Origin: an uncultured Lachnospiraceae bacterium
GTDB taxonomy: Bacteria > Bacillota > Clostridia > Lachnospirales > Lachnospiraceae
Assembly (NCBI GenBank): GCA_946409475.1
Contig: CAMJWQ010000107.1
Coordinates: 1-9,647, forward strand
Length of the DNA: 9,647 nucleotides
Direction of reading: 5' to 3'
A model generated the notes under the pieces. It was not told the origin of the DNA, did not search any database, and saw nothing but the letters and a program-made list of their open reading frames with translations. Below, piece after piece: positions 1 through 6,525 of the stretch. Each line of letters starts with the position of its first letter. Position 1 is the stretch's first letter. The position numbers were made by a program, and so were the translations under genes.

Positions 1-285
1 TTTTTGCTTATTTTTAATAAAGCTCATAGCCTTCAGGCAAATTTTTCTTTTTTGCCGGTCAATATCACTTTCCATTTCCGTATCTTCACTTTTTTGATTT
101 GCCTTATTGGAAAGTACGGCTCCTCCGTGTGTTCTCACGGCTAACCCCTCTTTTTCCAACTGTTCCAAATCCCTTCGTATTGTCATATCTGAAACCTTAA
201 AAAGCTGTGTTAATTTTTTATTATATACTTCCTCGTTTTTTAAAAGCATTTCATATATCTGCTGTGTTCTTTTGTTTTTGACCAT
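1..285 (-). CDS. DeoR-family transcriptional regulator, N-terminal part (cut by window edge)
   Basis: Ninety-five codons are open from an ATG at 285 to the window edge, so the 3' part of the gene is missing. Residues 1-57 form the DeoR-type winged helix: a first helix (KRTQQIYEMLLKNEEV), then the recognition helix and wing with VSDMTIRRDLEQLEKEGL and RTHGGAV, the classic DeoR signature. A charged linker follows, and the sugar-phosphate sensor domain would lie beyond the edge. The start is supported by an AGGAG ribosome binding site at 293-297, and the gene has its own sigma-A promoter. Family members usually repress sugar or sugar-phosphate operons and often their own gene. The effector cannot be told from this part. 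The gene is separated from the sugar operon upstream by 129 bases and has its own promoter, so it probably begins a different operon and need not control the nonulosonic acid genes. Confidence 0.9.
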   Translation of the reverse strand, partial: MVKNKRTQQIYEMLLKNEEVYNKKLTQLFKVSDMTIRRDLEQLEKEGLAVRTHGGAVLSNKANQKSEDTEMESDIDRQKRKICLKAMSFIKNKQK

Positions 286-326
286 AATTATACTCCTTTA
301 TCACTCCTACATTATCCTGAATCAAA

Positions 327-355
327 AGTATATCATACTTATTTTTACATTTCAA
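327..355 (-). promoter_or_regulatory. Sigma-A promoter of the DeoR-family gene
   Basis: Read on the minus strand, a -35 box TTGAAA (350-355) is followed after exactly 17 bases by a -10 box TATACT (327-332). Both are close to the sigma-A consensus. The start codon lies about 40 bases downstream of the -10 box, leaving a short leader that carries the AGGAG site. Confidence 0.7.
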
Positions 356-380
356 ACATTAAAGCAAACAAATTGCAAAC
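353..380. promoter_or_regulatory. Three CAAAC direct repeats, candidate DeoR-type operator
   Basis: On the plus strand CAAAC occurs at 353-357, 365-369 and 376-380, each followed by an A/T tract (CAAACATT, CAAACAAATT, CAAACATT). The spacings are 12 and 11 bases, about one helical turn. The block covers the -35 box of the DeoR-family gene and the bases just upstream. DeoR-family repressors of Firmicutes commonly bind T/A-rich direct repeats containing TGTTTG/CAAACA-like cores, so autoregulation is a reasonable inference. Binding is not shown. Confidence 0.45.
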
Positions 381-414
381 ATTTTACATTTTAAGAAGCT
401 TTTCAAAACGGGTT

Positions 415-1176
415 CTACTGTCTTAAGTTACGGATTTTATCCTCTGCCAATAGTTCCTTTATTAAAAAAGAGGCATAGCGAAATTGGTATTCATCATCAA
501 TATCCACCGAGTATACTTCATCCATAATATAAGGATAAATATTTCCTTTAAAAAAACTTTTATATTTTAAAAAAAGAGAAGTTCCTGTTAAATAGATAGC
601 TCCGTTTATTCTGTATTCCTGCCTGTTATCCTGTCTTCTTGTCAAGCCTTTTTTTAATCGTTTATTAACAAAGAGCATTTCTTTGCTTTTATTCCGCTTC
701 AACATAACATTGAGGTAAGATGGCTGGGATTGTCTGCAAATGCTGATTATTGTCTCCGCTTCCGTTTTGTTGAACAGCTCCAGACTTTCTTTAATATGTC
801 TCTCATTTCTTAAGGGGGAAGTAGGCTGCAAAAGCATAAAGCTGTCATACACCTTTCCTGATCCCTTCATTTGCTCTAATACAGATAATATGACGGAATT
901 GGCAGACGTTTCGTCCGCAGCTAAATGCTCCGGACGCAAAAAGGGAACACTTGCCCCGTACTTTTCAGCAATTTCCGCATAATTTTTAGAATCCGTCGAT
1001 ACAATAATATCGGAAAATACATCTGCCCTCCTGCATGCCTCAATCGTATAGGCTATGAGAGGTTTCCCGTTCAGTTCCTTTATGTTCTTATCCTTTACCC
1101 CTTTTGACCCGCTTCTTGCGGGAATAATTGCCAGTACATTATGACCTTGGCTCAATGCTTCATCACGTCCAATCAT
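415..1176 (-). CDS. neuA: CMP-nonulosonic acid cytidylyltransferase (NeuA/LegF family)
   Basis: The 253-residue protein activates a nonulosonic acid with CTP to give the CMP-sugar used by glycosyltransferases; it is the last biosynthetic step. The nucleotide-binding loop is IIPARSGSKGVKDKNIK (about residues 17-33), followed by NGKPLIAYTIEA, IIVSTDS, the LLQPTSPLR motif (115-123) and RINGAIYL (189-196). VDIDD (224-228) carries the Asp pair that binds metal in the family. Length is a little above the usual 220-235 because about 13 residues precede the core. The ATG at 1176 overlaps the neuC stop by 14 bases and lacks a clear ribosome binding site, so translational coupling is likely; an in-frame TTG at 1155 is an alternative start. 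The neighbouring LegC- and PtmE-like genes point to legionaminic acid (LegF) rather than Neu5Ac as substrate. Family assignment is firm, exact sugar inferred. Confidence 0.92.
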   Translation of the reverse strand: MIGRDEALSQGHNVLAIIPARSGSKGVKDKNIKELNGKPLIAYTIEACRRADVFSDIIVSTDSKNYAEIAEKYGASVPFLRPEHLAADETSANSVILSVLEQMKGSGKVYDSFMLLQPTSPLRNERHIKESLELFNKTEAETIISICRQSQPSYLNVMLKRNKSKEMLFVNKRLKKGLTRRQDNRQEYRINGAIYLTGTSLFLKYKSFFKGNIYPYIMDEVYSVDIDDEYQFRYASFLIKELLAEDKIRNLRQ

Positions 1177-2320
1177 AAAAGACTTTTTTTAAGTTGATCT
1201 CTTTTTTTAATGTATCTTTTACTATTGTTATTATCCTATTACTTGTGCCGTTATTTTCATAAGGATTATTACTTTTGTCTTCCTCCCATCGGTAACTTAA
1301 TGCTTCTCTAACGGCACTGATCATGCTTTCCTTCTCATTCCTGCAATCAATTACGGAGTCCGGCTTCACTCTTCCCATTTGTCTGTCGCCTATATTTACA
1401 GATGCGATTTTATAAAAAGGGGCTTCCAGAATGCCGCTGGAAGAATTTCCGATTAATATTCTGGAATATTTCATGAGACTGAGATAGGCTAAGGAGCCCA
1501 AAGAATGGAAAAAGAAAGCATCCTTTCTGGTCTTCACATAATCCCTCACCTTATTATTGATGGTTCTTCCTCCCGCGTCCCCATTAGAGCCGGTAAAAAT
1601 AACCGAAAACTCGGGAAAATTATCCAGTGTCTCAAGCAAAGAAGCAATCTGGTGCTCCGGAGCAGCACTCTTTTCTAATGTGACAGGATGAAATGCGGCA
1701 AGGATATAGGGCTTATTGAGGGATATTCCCAGCATTTTTTCCAATGTCCCAGGGGATAAGACGGAAATACCACGCATAACCTCAATCCCCAGGGCTCCTA
1801 CGTTATAGACCCTGGAAGGCTCCTCTCCCAACTGTATCACCCTTCTCCTGTATTCCTCCGTACTGGTAAAATGCAGATAGCTCATCTTCGTGACGGCATG
1901 CCGGATACTGTCATCAAAGGCGCCCATTGTCAATTCTCCTCCGTGTATATGCGCTATGGGTATTCCATGCATCATGGCTGCGGCGGCTGCCATAAATATT
2001 TCATACCTGTCTCCCAAAAGAATAACCATATCCGGTGTTAACCGCAAATAGGCATCCGACAATCCAATGATTCCCAGCCCCATTGATTTGCATGTACCGG
2101 AGGCCGTATCGGCAGAAACATTCATTTCTACCTTTTCATCTATGAAAAAGCCGTCATTTTCTATCTCCCTGTAAGTCAATCCGCAGGTAAAATCCATATG
2201 CATACCGGTTACTATCAGCTGGAGCACCAAATCTTTGTCTTCTTCTATCTTTATTAAGAGAGGCTTAAGTAAGCCGAACTCCGCTCTGCTTCCGGTAATA
2301 ACACATATTTTTTTAATCAT
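1163..2320 (-). CDS. neuC: UDP/GDP-sugar 2-epimerase, hydrolysing (NeuC/LegG family)
   Basis: The 385-residue protein has the GT-B-like fold signature of hydrolysing 2-epimerases, which remove the nucleotide and invert C2 to give the mannose-configured precursor condensed by NeuB. Visible motifs are ICVITGSRAEFGLL at the N-terminus, LLGDRYEIF (101-109, catalytic Asp/Glu region), IPIAHIHGGELT (120-131), FHPVT (210-214), FTGSNGDAGG (242-251), and GNSSSGILEAP (291-301) with NIGDRQMGR after it. Length is normal. The ATG at 2320 overlaps the neuB stop as ATGA, and the 3' end overlaps neuA by 14 bases, so it is locked into the operon. Beside LegC and a PtmE-like enzyme the likely substrate is the GDP- or UDP-linked 2,4-diacetamido-2,4,6-trideoxy sugar of the legionaminic route (LegG). 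Plain UDP-GlcNAc (NeuC proper) is the alternative. PseG of the pseudaminic route belongs to a different family. Confidence 0.92.
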   Translation of the reverse strand: MIKKICVITGSRAEFGLLKPLLIKIEEDKDLVLQLIVTGMHMDFTCGLTYREIENDGFFIDEKVEMNVSADTASGTCKSMGLGIIGLSDAYLRLTPDMVILLGDRYEIFMAAAAAMMHGIPIAHIHGGELTMGAFDDSIRHAVTKMSYLHFTSTEEYRRRVIQLGEEPSRVYNVGALGIEVMRGISVLSPGTLEKMLGISLNKPYILAAFHPVTLEKSAAPEHQIASLLETLDNFPEFSVIFTGSNGDAGGRTINNKVRDYVKTRKDAFFFHSLGSLAYLSLMKYSRILIGNSSSGILEAPFYKIASVNIGDRQMGRVKPDSVIDCRNEKESMISAVREALSYRWEEDKSNNPYENNGTSNRIITIVKDTLKKEINLKKVFYDWT

Positions 2321-3321
2321 TCTTTAATCATCTCATCTTCTTTAAAATCCCTGTTTGCCCTTTTTCCCAGCAGTTCTTTTATTTTCATGGGTGATATGCC
2401 GTCACCCGGTCTCTTTGCCCCTAAATTATCCACAGTAAATACCTCTCCTTTTTTGATATTTTTTAACGCTACCAAACTTTTTCTTACGTATCTGCAATTT
2501 TCCAGTTCCTCCTTAGTTGGTATTTTCTCTCCATTCCCCATTGCCGTTTCCACGTTTCTGACTGCCCTTACCAGGTCACCGAGTTCCTTTTTATCCAGGC
2601 TCATCCCATGATCCGGTCCTTCCATTTTTTTATCCAGCGTAAAATGCTTCTCTATCACACTTGCCCCTAAGGCTGCCGCCGCAATTGCTGTTTCCATTCC
2701 AAGGGAATGATCGGATAAGCCCACTTTTTTGTGAAATGCCTCCTTCAGTGTATACAATACCTTTAGATTCACAGCTTCCATTGGGACAGGATATACACTT
2801 ACGCAATGCAAAAGTGTGATATCCGGCTCATTTTTGCTTTCCGTTTCCAATACCGTAAGGGCGTCCTTTATTTCACGCATGGCAGACATCCCCGTAGAAA
2901 GCAGTATCTTTTTATTCCATGACGCTATTTTTTTTAAATAAAAATAATTCGTAATCTCTCCTGAGGGGATTTTACAGATATCCACTCCCAGCTCATGTAA
3001 AAATTCGATGCTGTCCAAATCAAAGGCCGATGCCATAAATATGATATCTTCATCCCTGCAATAATCGTATAAAGCTGCAAAATCCTTCTTCTTAAGTGCA
3101 TACTTTTTCAGCATATCATATTGCGATTCCGAATCACCTGTTCCTGACCTTTGGTATTTCGCTTTTTTTGCCGTCCTGACTATCATATCCTTTGTTTTAT
3201 AAATTTGAAATTTAACGGCATCAGCTCCCGCTTCCCTCGCGGCGTCTACCATTTTAAACGCTGTCCCTATATCCCCGTTATGATTTATCCCTGCTTCCGC
3301 AATGATCATTATTTTTCCCAA
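2317..3321 (-). CDS. neuB: Nonulosonic acid synthase (NeuB/LegI family), TTG start
   Basis: The 334-residue enzyme condenses phosphoenolpyruvate with a six-carbon amino sugar to form the nine-carbon acid. A TIM barrel spans about 1-265: IIAEAGINHNGD, ADAVKFQIYK, KIPSGEITN, LLSTGMS, LHCVSVYPVP, GLSDHSLG and EKHFTLDKKMEGPDHGMSLD. His205 and His226 keep the 21-residue spacing of the two metal-binding His residues of meningococcal NeuB. A C-terminal SAF (antifreeze-like) domain covers about 278-334 (RKSLVALKNIKKGEVF, KRPGDGISP). The start is TTG at 3321: it sits 6 bases after a GGGAGGT site and gives the usual short N-terminus. The ATG four codons downstream (3309) is too far from that site. The 5' end overlaps neuD by 13 bases and the 3' end overlaps neuC by 4. 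Context favours the legionaminic acid synthase LegI. Confidence 0.94.
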   Translation of the reverse strand: MGKIMIIAEAGINHNGDIGTAFKMVDAAREAGADAVKFQIYKTKDMIVRTAKKAKYQRSGTGDSESQYDMLKKYALKKKDFAALYDYCRDEDIIFMASAFDLDSIEFLHELGVDICKIPSGEITNYFYLKKIASWNKKILLSTGMSAMREIKDALTVLETESKNEPDITLLHCVSVYPVPMEAVNLKVLYTLKEAFHKKVGLSDHSLGMETAIAAAALGASVIEKHFTLDKKMEGPDHGMSLDKKELGDLVRAVRNVETAMGNGEKIPTKEELENCRYVRKSLVALKNIKKGEVFTVDNLGAKRPGDGISPMKIKELLGKRANRDFKEDEMIKE

Positions 3322-3959
3322 ATCCCGACCTCCCTTGCAGGACTTCCATAAGCCAAAAATTGATTGCCGATATCCTTTAATACAAGGCTGCCGGCTCCTA
3401 TCATAACATTTTCTCCGATACTGACATTTGGCATAATTACGGAACCGGCACCGATATGGCTGTTTTTACCGATTTTGACATTTCCCAGAATCGTACATCC
3501 GGGAGCGGCATGAACAAAGTCCTCTAATAGGGAATTATGTTCAATCACCGCCCCCGTATTTATGATACAGGCATTTCCTAAGGATACCTTTGCATTCAAT
3601 ACCGCTCTTTTCCCTATAAAATTAGCATCGCCCATTATCACATCTTTCGCCAATACGGCGCTTTTATCTATGATATTGGGAAACTCATATCCTGTTTTTT
3701 TCCCGGAAAGGTATATCTGCCGCCTTACATGTACATGTCCTATACTGCCGATTCCAATGGCCGCATATTTTATGTGCCTTTTAAAAAAATAATGAAAGCC
3801 GTCGTCCTCCTCCATTACAGGAAAATTTGATTTTAGTAAATTTATGTTTTCCTGTTTTTCAATAATTCCTGCTATTTTATATTTCGAGGCTGCTTGTATC
3901 GTATCCATTACACTTTGTGCATGACCGCCTGCGCCAATGACAATTAATTTCTTAGACAT
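3309..3959 (-). CDS. neuD: Sugar N/O-acetyltransferase, NeuD/PglD type (LegH role likely)
   Basis: The 216-residue protein has the two-part NeuD/PglD layout. An N-terminal nucleotide-sugar-binding part begins KKLIVIGAGGHAQSVMD and contains AIGIGSIGHVHVRRQIY (67-83). A left-handed beta-helix of hexapeptide repeats follows from about 98 (KSAVLAKDVIMGDANFIG, TILGNVKIG, SHIGAGSVIMPNVSIGENV). His141 in AVIEHNSLLEDFVHAAPG is where PglD-type enzymes have the catalytic His. It is the only acetyltransferase in the window and probably acetylates the C4 amino group made by LegC (LegH role); O-acetylation of the finished sugar is the alternative. The ATG at 3959 overlaps the upstream stop by 8 bases. The frame is open upstream to 4055, but the extra residues are low-complexity Trp-rich antisense-like sequence and the family core begins at 3959. 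Confidence 0.88.
   Translation of the reverse strand: MSKKLIVIGAGGHAQSVMDTIQAASKYKIAGIIEKQENINLLKSNFPVMEEDDGFHYFFKRHIKYAAIGIGSIGHVHVRRQIYLSGKKTGYEFPNIIDKSAVLAKDVIMGDANFIGKRAVLNAKVSLGNACIINTGAVIEHNSLLEDFVHAAPGCTILGNVKIGKNSHIGAGSVIMPNVSIGENVMIGAGSLVLKDIGNQFLAYGSPAREVGIWEK
3328..3334 (-). promoter_or_regulatory. Ribosome binding site deciding the neuB TTG start
   Basis: On the minus strand this reads GGGAGGT, 6 bases before TTG at 3321 but 18 bases before the next in-frame ATG at 3309. The spacing favours the TTG start. The site lies inside the last codons of neuD. Confidence 0.7.
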
Positions 3960-5001
3960 AGCCCAGCCGTTCCTCCATATCCTCCATGGCAGGCAGCTCG
4001 CCCATATCCAGCCAGGCACTTTCCATAACCGGATAGGCTCCCACCGATTCGCCATTTTCTATGCTTACCTTAATCAGGTCAGGCATATCCAAATACTTAC
4101 CTTCCTCTACGTATTTTAATATTTCTTTATTAATTACGTACAAACCGGTATTTACCAGTAATTCATACTTCGGTTTTTCAATAATCCCCTCCAGCTTTCC
4201 CTTTTCTTTTAATGTGACAACACCATAAGGTATTTCATAATTTTTAATAGCCGTAACCACCGTTATTTTGTGCTTATTTTCCAAATGATAATCCAGAAGC
4301 TTTTTATAATCAATATCCAATAAAATATCACAATTGCTGACAAAAAAGTCATCCTCTGCATGCTCCGTAATTAGAGAAAGGGAACCGGCGGTACCCAGCG
4401 GGCTGCTTTCCTCAAAAAATTGTAATTCATAGGGCCTTTCTCCTGAAAAATAGGCCTTCAACAGCTCCTTCTTATAATTTATGGTAACATAAAACTTATG
4501 GAAGCCGTAATCCATGAACTTATTGATGATTCTCTCCATAATGGGAACATCTCCAATGGGTATCAACGGCTTTGGAAAAATTTTGGTATAGGGATGCAGA
4601 CGTCTGCCCTTTCCGCCTGCCATAATCACTACCGGAACCGGAAGCTTACCGATTTTATGAAAAGGTATTTTCATTGCTTCCTTCCAAAATATGATATCCG
4701 TAACTTCATGTGCGCTATTTATGACAGGTATCCCCGGAACCTCATGTATTCTAAATGCTTCAAGAGCCTTATCCCGTTCTTCTTCCTTTAAAAATATAGG
4801 AGCCCGGTTCATAATATGGGAAACCGGCAATTTCATATCTCTGCCGCTCAATATCCATTTTCTGATATCACCATCCGTTACTGTGCCTATTAATCTATGA
4901 TTATCGACTACCGCAAGCAGTTTTTCAGTCACTGCATTTATTTTTTCAATGGCTTCCTTAATGGAAGCTTCCTTTTCAATTAAAAAATCGTTGACCTTCA
5001 T
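3952..5001 (-). CDS. ptmE: CBS-CBS nucleotidyltransferase, PtmE-like (GlcN-1-P guanylyltransferase candidate)
   Basis: The 349-residue protein fuses two CBS domains (about 1-115; LLAVVDNHRLIGTVTDGDIR and HEVPGIPVINSAHEV) to a sugar-1-phosphate nucleotidyltransferase (122-349). The latter has MAGGKGRRLHPYTKIFPKP (127-145), the substrate region ESSPLGTAGSL (198-208), SNCDILLDIDY (222-232, metal-binding Asp225), EKPKYELLVNTGLYV and a closing WLDMGE. This architecture is that of Campylobacter PtmE, which makes GDP-glucosamine and commits hexosamine to the legionaminic pathway. The CBS pair probably binds a nucleotide regulator. The ATG at 5001 follows a 73-base gap after legC, the longest within this half of the operon, with GTGAGGT directly before it and GGAAAG about 10 bases upstream. 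Its 3' end overlaps neuD by 8. Base specificity (GTP versus another NTP) cannot be read from the sequence. Confidence 0.85.
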   Translation of the reverse strand: MKVNDFLIEKEASIKEAIEKINAVTEKLLAVVDNHRLIGTVTDGDIRKWILSGRDMKLPVSHIMNRAPIFLKEEERDKALEAFRIHEVPGIPVINSAHEVTDIIFWKEAMKIPFHKIGKLPVPVVIMAGGKGRRLHPYTKIFPKPLIPIGDVPIMERIINKFMDYGFHKFYVTINYKKELLKAYFSGERPYELQFFEESSPLGTAGSLSLITEHAEDDFFVSNCDILLDIDYKKLLDYHLENKHKITVVTAIKNYEIPYGVVTLKEKGKLEGIIEKPKYELLVNTGLYVINKEILKYVEEGKYLDMPDLIKVSIENGESVGAYPVMESAWLDMGELPAMEDMEERLGYV

Positions 5002-5033
5002 ACCTCACATTCTTTCCTATATTTTTGAACAAA

Positions 5034-5047
5034 GCAGACAAGTCCGC
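5034..5047 (-). other. Small hairpin in the legC-ptmE gap
   Basis: On the minus strand a five-pair stem with one G-U pair closes a CTTG tetraloop and is followed by TTTGTTC. It may act as a weak internal attenuator or RNA-stability element. The stem is short and the T-run broken, so a full terminator is unlikely. The rest of the 73-base gap shows no strong promoter. Confidence 0.25.
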
Positions 5048-5074
5048 TCTCCGCTCCCTAAATTCCCCGTATTA

Positions 5075-6241
5075 TTATAAATGACAATGACTTGCCAATT
5101 CCTTAAGCCTTCTGCTTACATAGCGTATATCATCTGCCCTCAGACAGGTACTGCATGGTATATTGATCACCCTCTCCAGATAATAATCCGCTTTTTCAAT
5201 ATGATAGGTCTGGTTGTTCTTATACATGCGCTGTGTATGAATCGTTTTCCATAAAGGCCTGCATTCAATTCCCCAATCCTTTAATTTCATAATCCATTCC
5301 TTACGGACCTGCCTGCCGTTCTTCAAAAAAAGTGCATAAAACCAATGATTGTTGCGGGCCTTTACCGTTCCGTCAAGGAGCTCCATATCTGCAGTATCCT
5401 TCAATTCCTTTTTATATAAGTGATAGTTATTTATCTTAATCGAAATGAATTTTTCTATATTCTCAAGCTGCGCAACTCCAAGTGCGGCCTGTAAATTTGT
5501 CATTCTGTAGTTATAGCCGATTTTATTATGAACATAAAAAAGAGGGTCATCCTTTGCCTGGGCCGCCAGATATCTGCCTGTTTTTATTTTTTGAATATCT
5601 CTTCCCGTCAGTACTCCCCCTCCTCCGGTTGTGATTATCTTATTTCCGTTAAAAGAATATATTCCATAATCGCCTATGGTTCCGGCGAACATTCCTTTAT
5701 ATCTGCCGGCGTTATAATAAGTGCCAAAGGCTTCCGTAGCATCTTCTATCAATTTTAAATTATAATTCTCAGCCAGCTCTTTTAAGCCTTCCATATCTGC
5801 CATATTTCCAAATACATGGACCACGATTACGGCCTTAATCCTTCTCCCGCTTCGTTTATTAATTAAATCCTTATCCGTTCTTTTACACTCATATTTTAAA
5901 AAGCTTTCTAATTTATTTACATCCATATTCAGGCAGGAATCACAATCCATAAAAACAGGCTCGGCACCGCAATATCTTACGGGATTCACAGCTGCAATAA
6001 AGGTAAGAGCAGGAACTATCACCTCATCCCCACATCCTACTCCTGCAAGTAAAAGCGCTATATGAATAGCTGCGGTTCCGCTTTGCATAGCGGCAGCCTC
6101 CTCCGTCTTTACATATTTTCCGATATCCTGCTCAAACCGGGTGATATAGCTTCCTGCTCCGGAAACCCACCCCGTCTTTATCGCATCCGTCACATAATCA
6201 ATTTCATTTCCACAGATATGGGGTACCGACAACGGTATCAT
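5075..6241 (-). CDS. legC: PLP-dependent sugar aminotransferase, LegC type (DegT/DnrJ/EryC1 family)
   Basis: The 388-residue enzyme transfers an amino group to C4 of a 4-keto-6-deoxy nucleotide sugar using PLP. The N-terminus MIPLSVPHICGNEIDYV with TGWVSGAGSYITRFE matches the LegC branch; PseC-type enzymes have a different opening (around SDWLTQGP). PLP contacts are visible: SGTAAIHIAL (54-63), IEDATEAFGT with Asp167 for the pyridine nitrogen, and SFNGNKIITTGGGG with Lys201 as the Schiff-base lysine. GYNYRMTNLQAALG (about 243-256) is the family dimer motif. The start ATG at 6241 follows AAAGGAGG by 7 bases and overlaps the stop of the small upstream gene as ATGA, tying sugar synthesis to the small-protein block. 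The substrate should come from a 4,6-dehydratase (LegB), which is not in the window. Confidence 0.92.
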   Translation of the reverse strand: MIPLSVPHICGNEIDYVTDAIKTGWVSGAGSYITRFEQDIGKYVKTEEAAAMQSGTAAIHIALLLAGVGCGDEVIVPALTFIAAVNPVRYCGAEPVFMDCDSCLNMDVNKLESFLKYECKRTDKDLINKRSGRRIKAVIVVHVFGNMADMEGLKELAENYNLKLIEDATEAFGTYYNAGRYKGMFAGTIGDYGIYSFNGNKIITTGGGGVLTGRDIQKIKTGRYLAAQAKDDPLFYVHNKIGYNYRMTNLQAALGVAQLENIEKFISIKINNYHLYKKELKDTADMELLDGTVKARNNHWFYALFLKNGRQVRKEWIMKLKDWGIECRPLWKTIHTQRMYKNNQTYHIEKADYYLERVINIPCSTCLRADDIRYVSRRLKELASHCHL

Positions 6242-6510
6242 TCTTCTTCCTCCTTTATCCTTCCCGTACCGTCATAAGGGTCGGATAAAAGAGGATCAAA
6301 TACCGTCAGCCGGTAATAGACACCCGGATATTTCTCGACCCGGACTGAAAATTCACCAAACTGATCCGTCACCACATATCCCATATGATTGCTTGTTCCC
6401 AGGGAGCACCACCTGTCAATTTTAATAACCGCACCTGCCGCCGGTTCTCCCGTAGCATCATATACGGTTCCCGTCAGTAAAACAAGTATTGACCCTTTAT
6501 ACATACGCAA
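6238..6510 (-). CDS. Small carboxypeptidase-regulatory-like beta-sandwich protein C
   Basis: With a TTG start at 6510 the product is 90 residues. AGGAGGG at 6519-6525 lies 8 bases before that TTG but 14 bases before the ATG at 6504 (88 residues), so TTG is preferred. A longer open frame to 6624 would run 100 bases into the preceding gene and is unlikely. Residues about 12-72 match the carboxypeptidase-regulatory-like (CarboxypepD_reg) pattern: LTGTVYDATGEPAAGAVIKI, then GYVVTDQFGEFSVRV and a closing YYRLTVFDP strand. No signal peptide or membrane segment is seen, and the protein is essentially one domain with an acidic tail. Such domains usually sit in larger secreted proteins, so a free domain here is unusual. 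It is related to the products at 6524-6850 and 8795-9082. The 3' end overlaps legC as ATGA. Function unknown; acceptor or adaptor for the glycosylation system is a guess. Confidence 0.78.
   Translation of the reverse strand: MRMYKGSILVLLTGTVYDATGEPAAGAVIKIDRWCSLGTSNHMGYVVTDQFGEFSVRVEKYPGVYYRLTVFDPLLSDPYDGTGRIKEEEE
6249..6256 (-). promoter_or_regulatory. legC ribosome binding site inside the upstream gene's last codons
   Basis: The minus strand reads AAAGGAGG, 7 bases before the legC ATG. The same bases encode the end of the preceding small protein, so the acidic tail RIKEEEE of that protein is at least partly a by-product of the purine-rich site. Confidence 0.75.
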
Positions 6511-6518
6511 TTTGATTT

Positions 6519-6525
6519 CCCTCCT
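6519..6525 (-). promoter_or_regulatory. Ribosome binding site deciding the TTG start of protein C
   Basis: AGGAGGG on the minus strand overlaps the TAG stop of the previous gene. Spacing is 8 bases to TTG at 6510 and 14 bases to ATG at 6504, which favours TTG. Confidence 0.6.

Larger units (their letters stand above)
286..414. other. Gap between the sugar operon and the DeoR-family gene
   Basis: These 129 bases hold the promoter and CAAAC repeats described separately. I see no GC-rich hairpin with a T-run that would clearly end the upstream operon, so read-through from neuA into the regulator cannot be excluded. Confidence 0.5.

Noticed and set aside
107..394. Plus-strand open frame of 95 codons over the left end
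   Set aside because: It is antisense to the DeoR-family N-terminus and its promoter, has no ribosome binding site and has a low-complexity, non-protein-like sequence.
3960..4055. 32-residue N-terminal extension of the neuD frame
   Set aside because: The Trp-rich extension overlaps ptmE and the NeuD family core starts exactly at Met 3959, where an 8-base stop/start overlap is present.
415..6241. Pseudaminic acid or plain Neu5Ac operon
   Set aside because: Pseudaminic acid would need PseB, PseC and a PseG-type hydrolase rather than a NeuC homologue. Neu5Ac synthesis needs neither a C4 aminotransferase nor a PtmE-like enzyme. The legionaminic-type route fits better.
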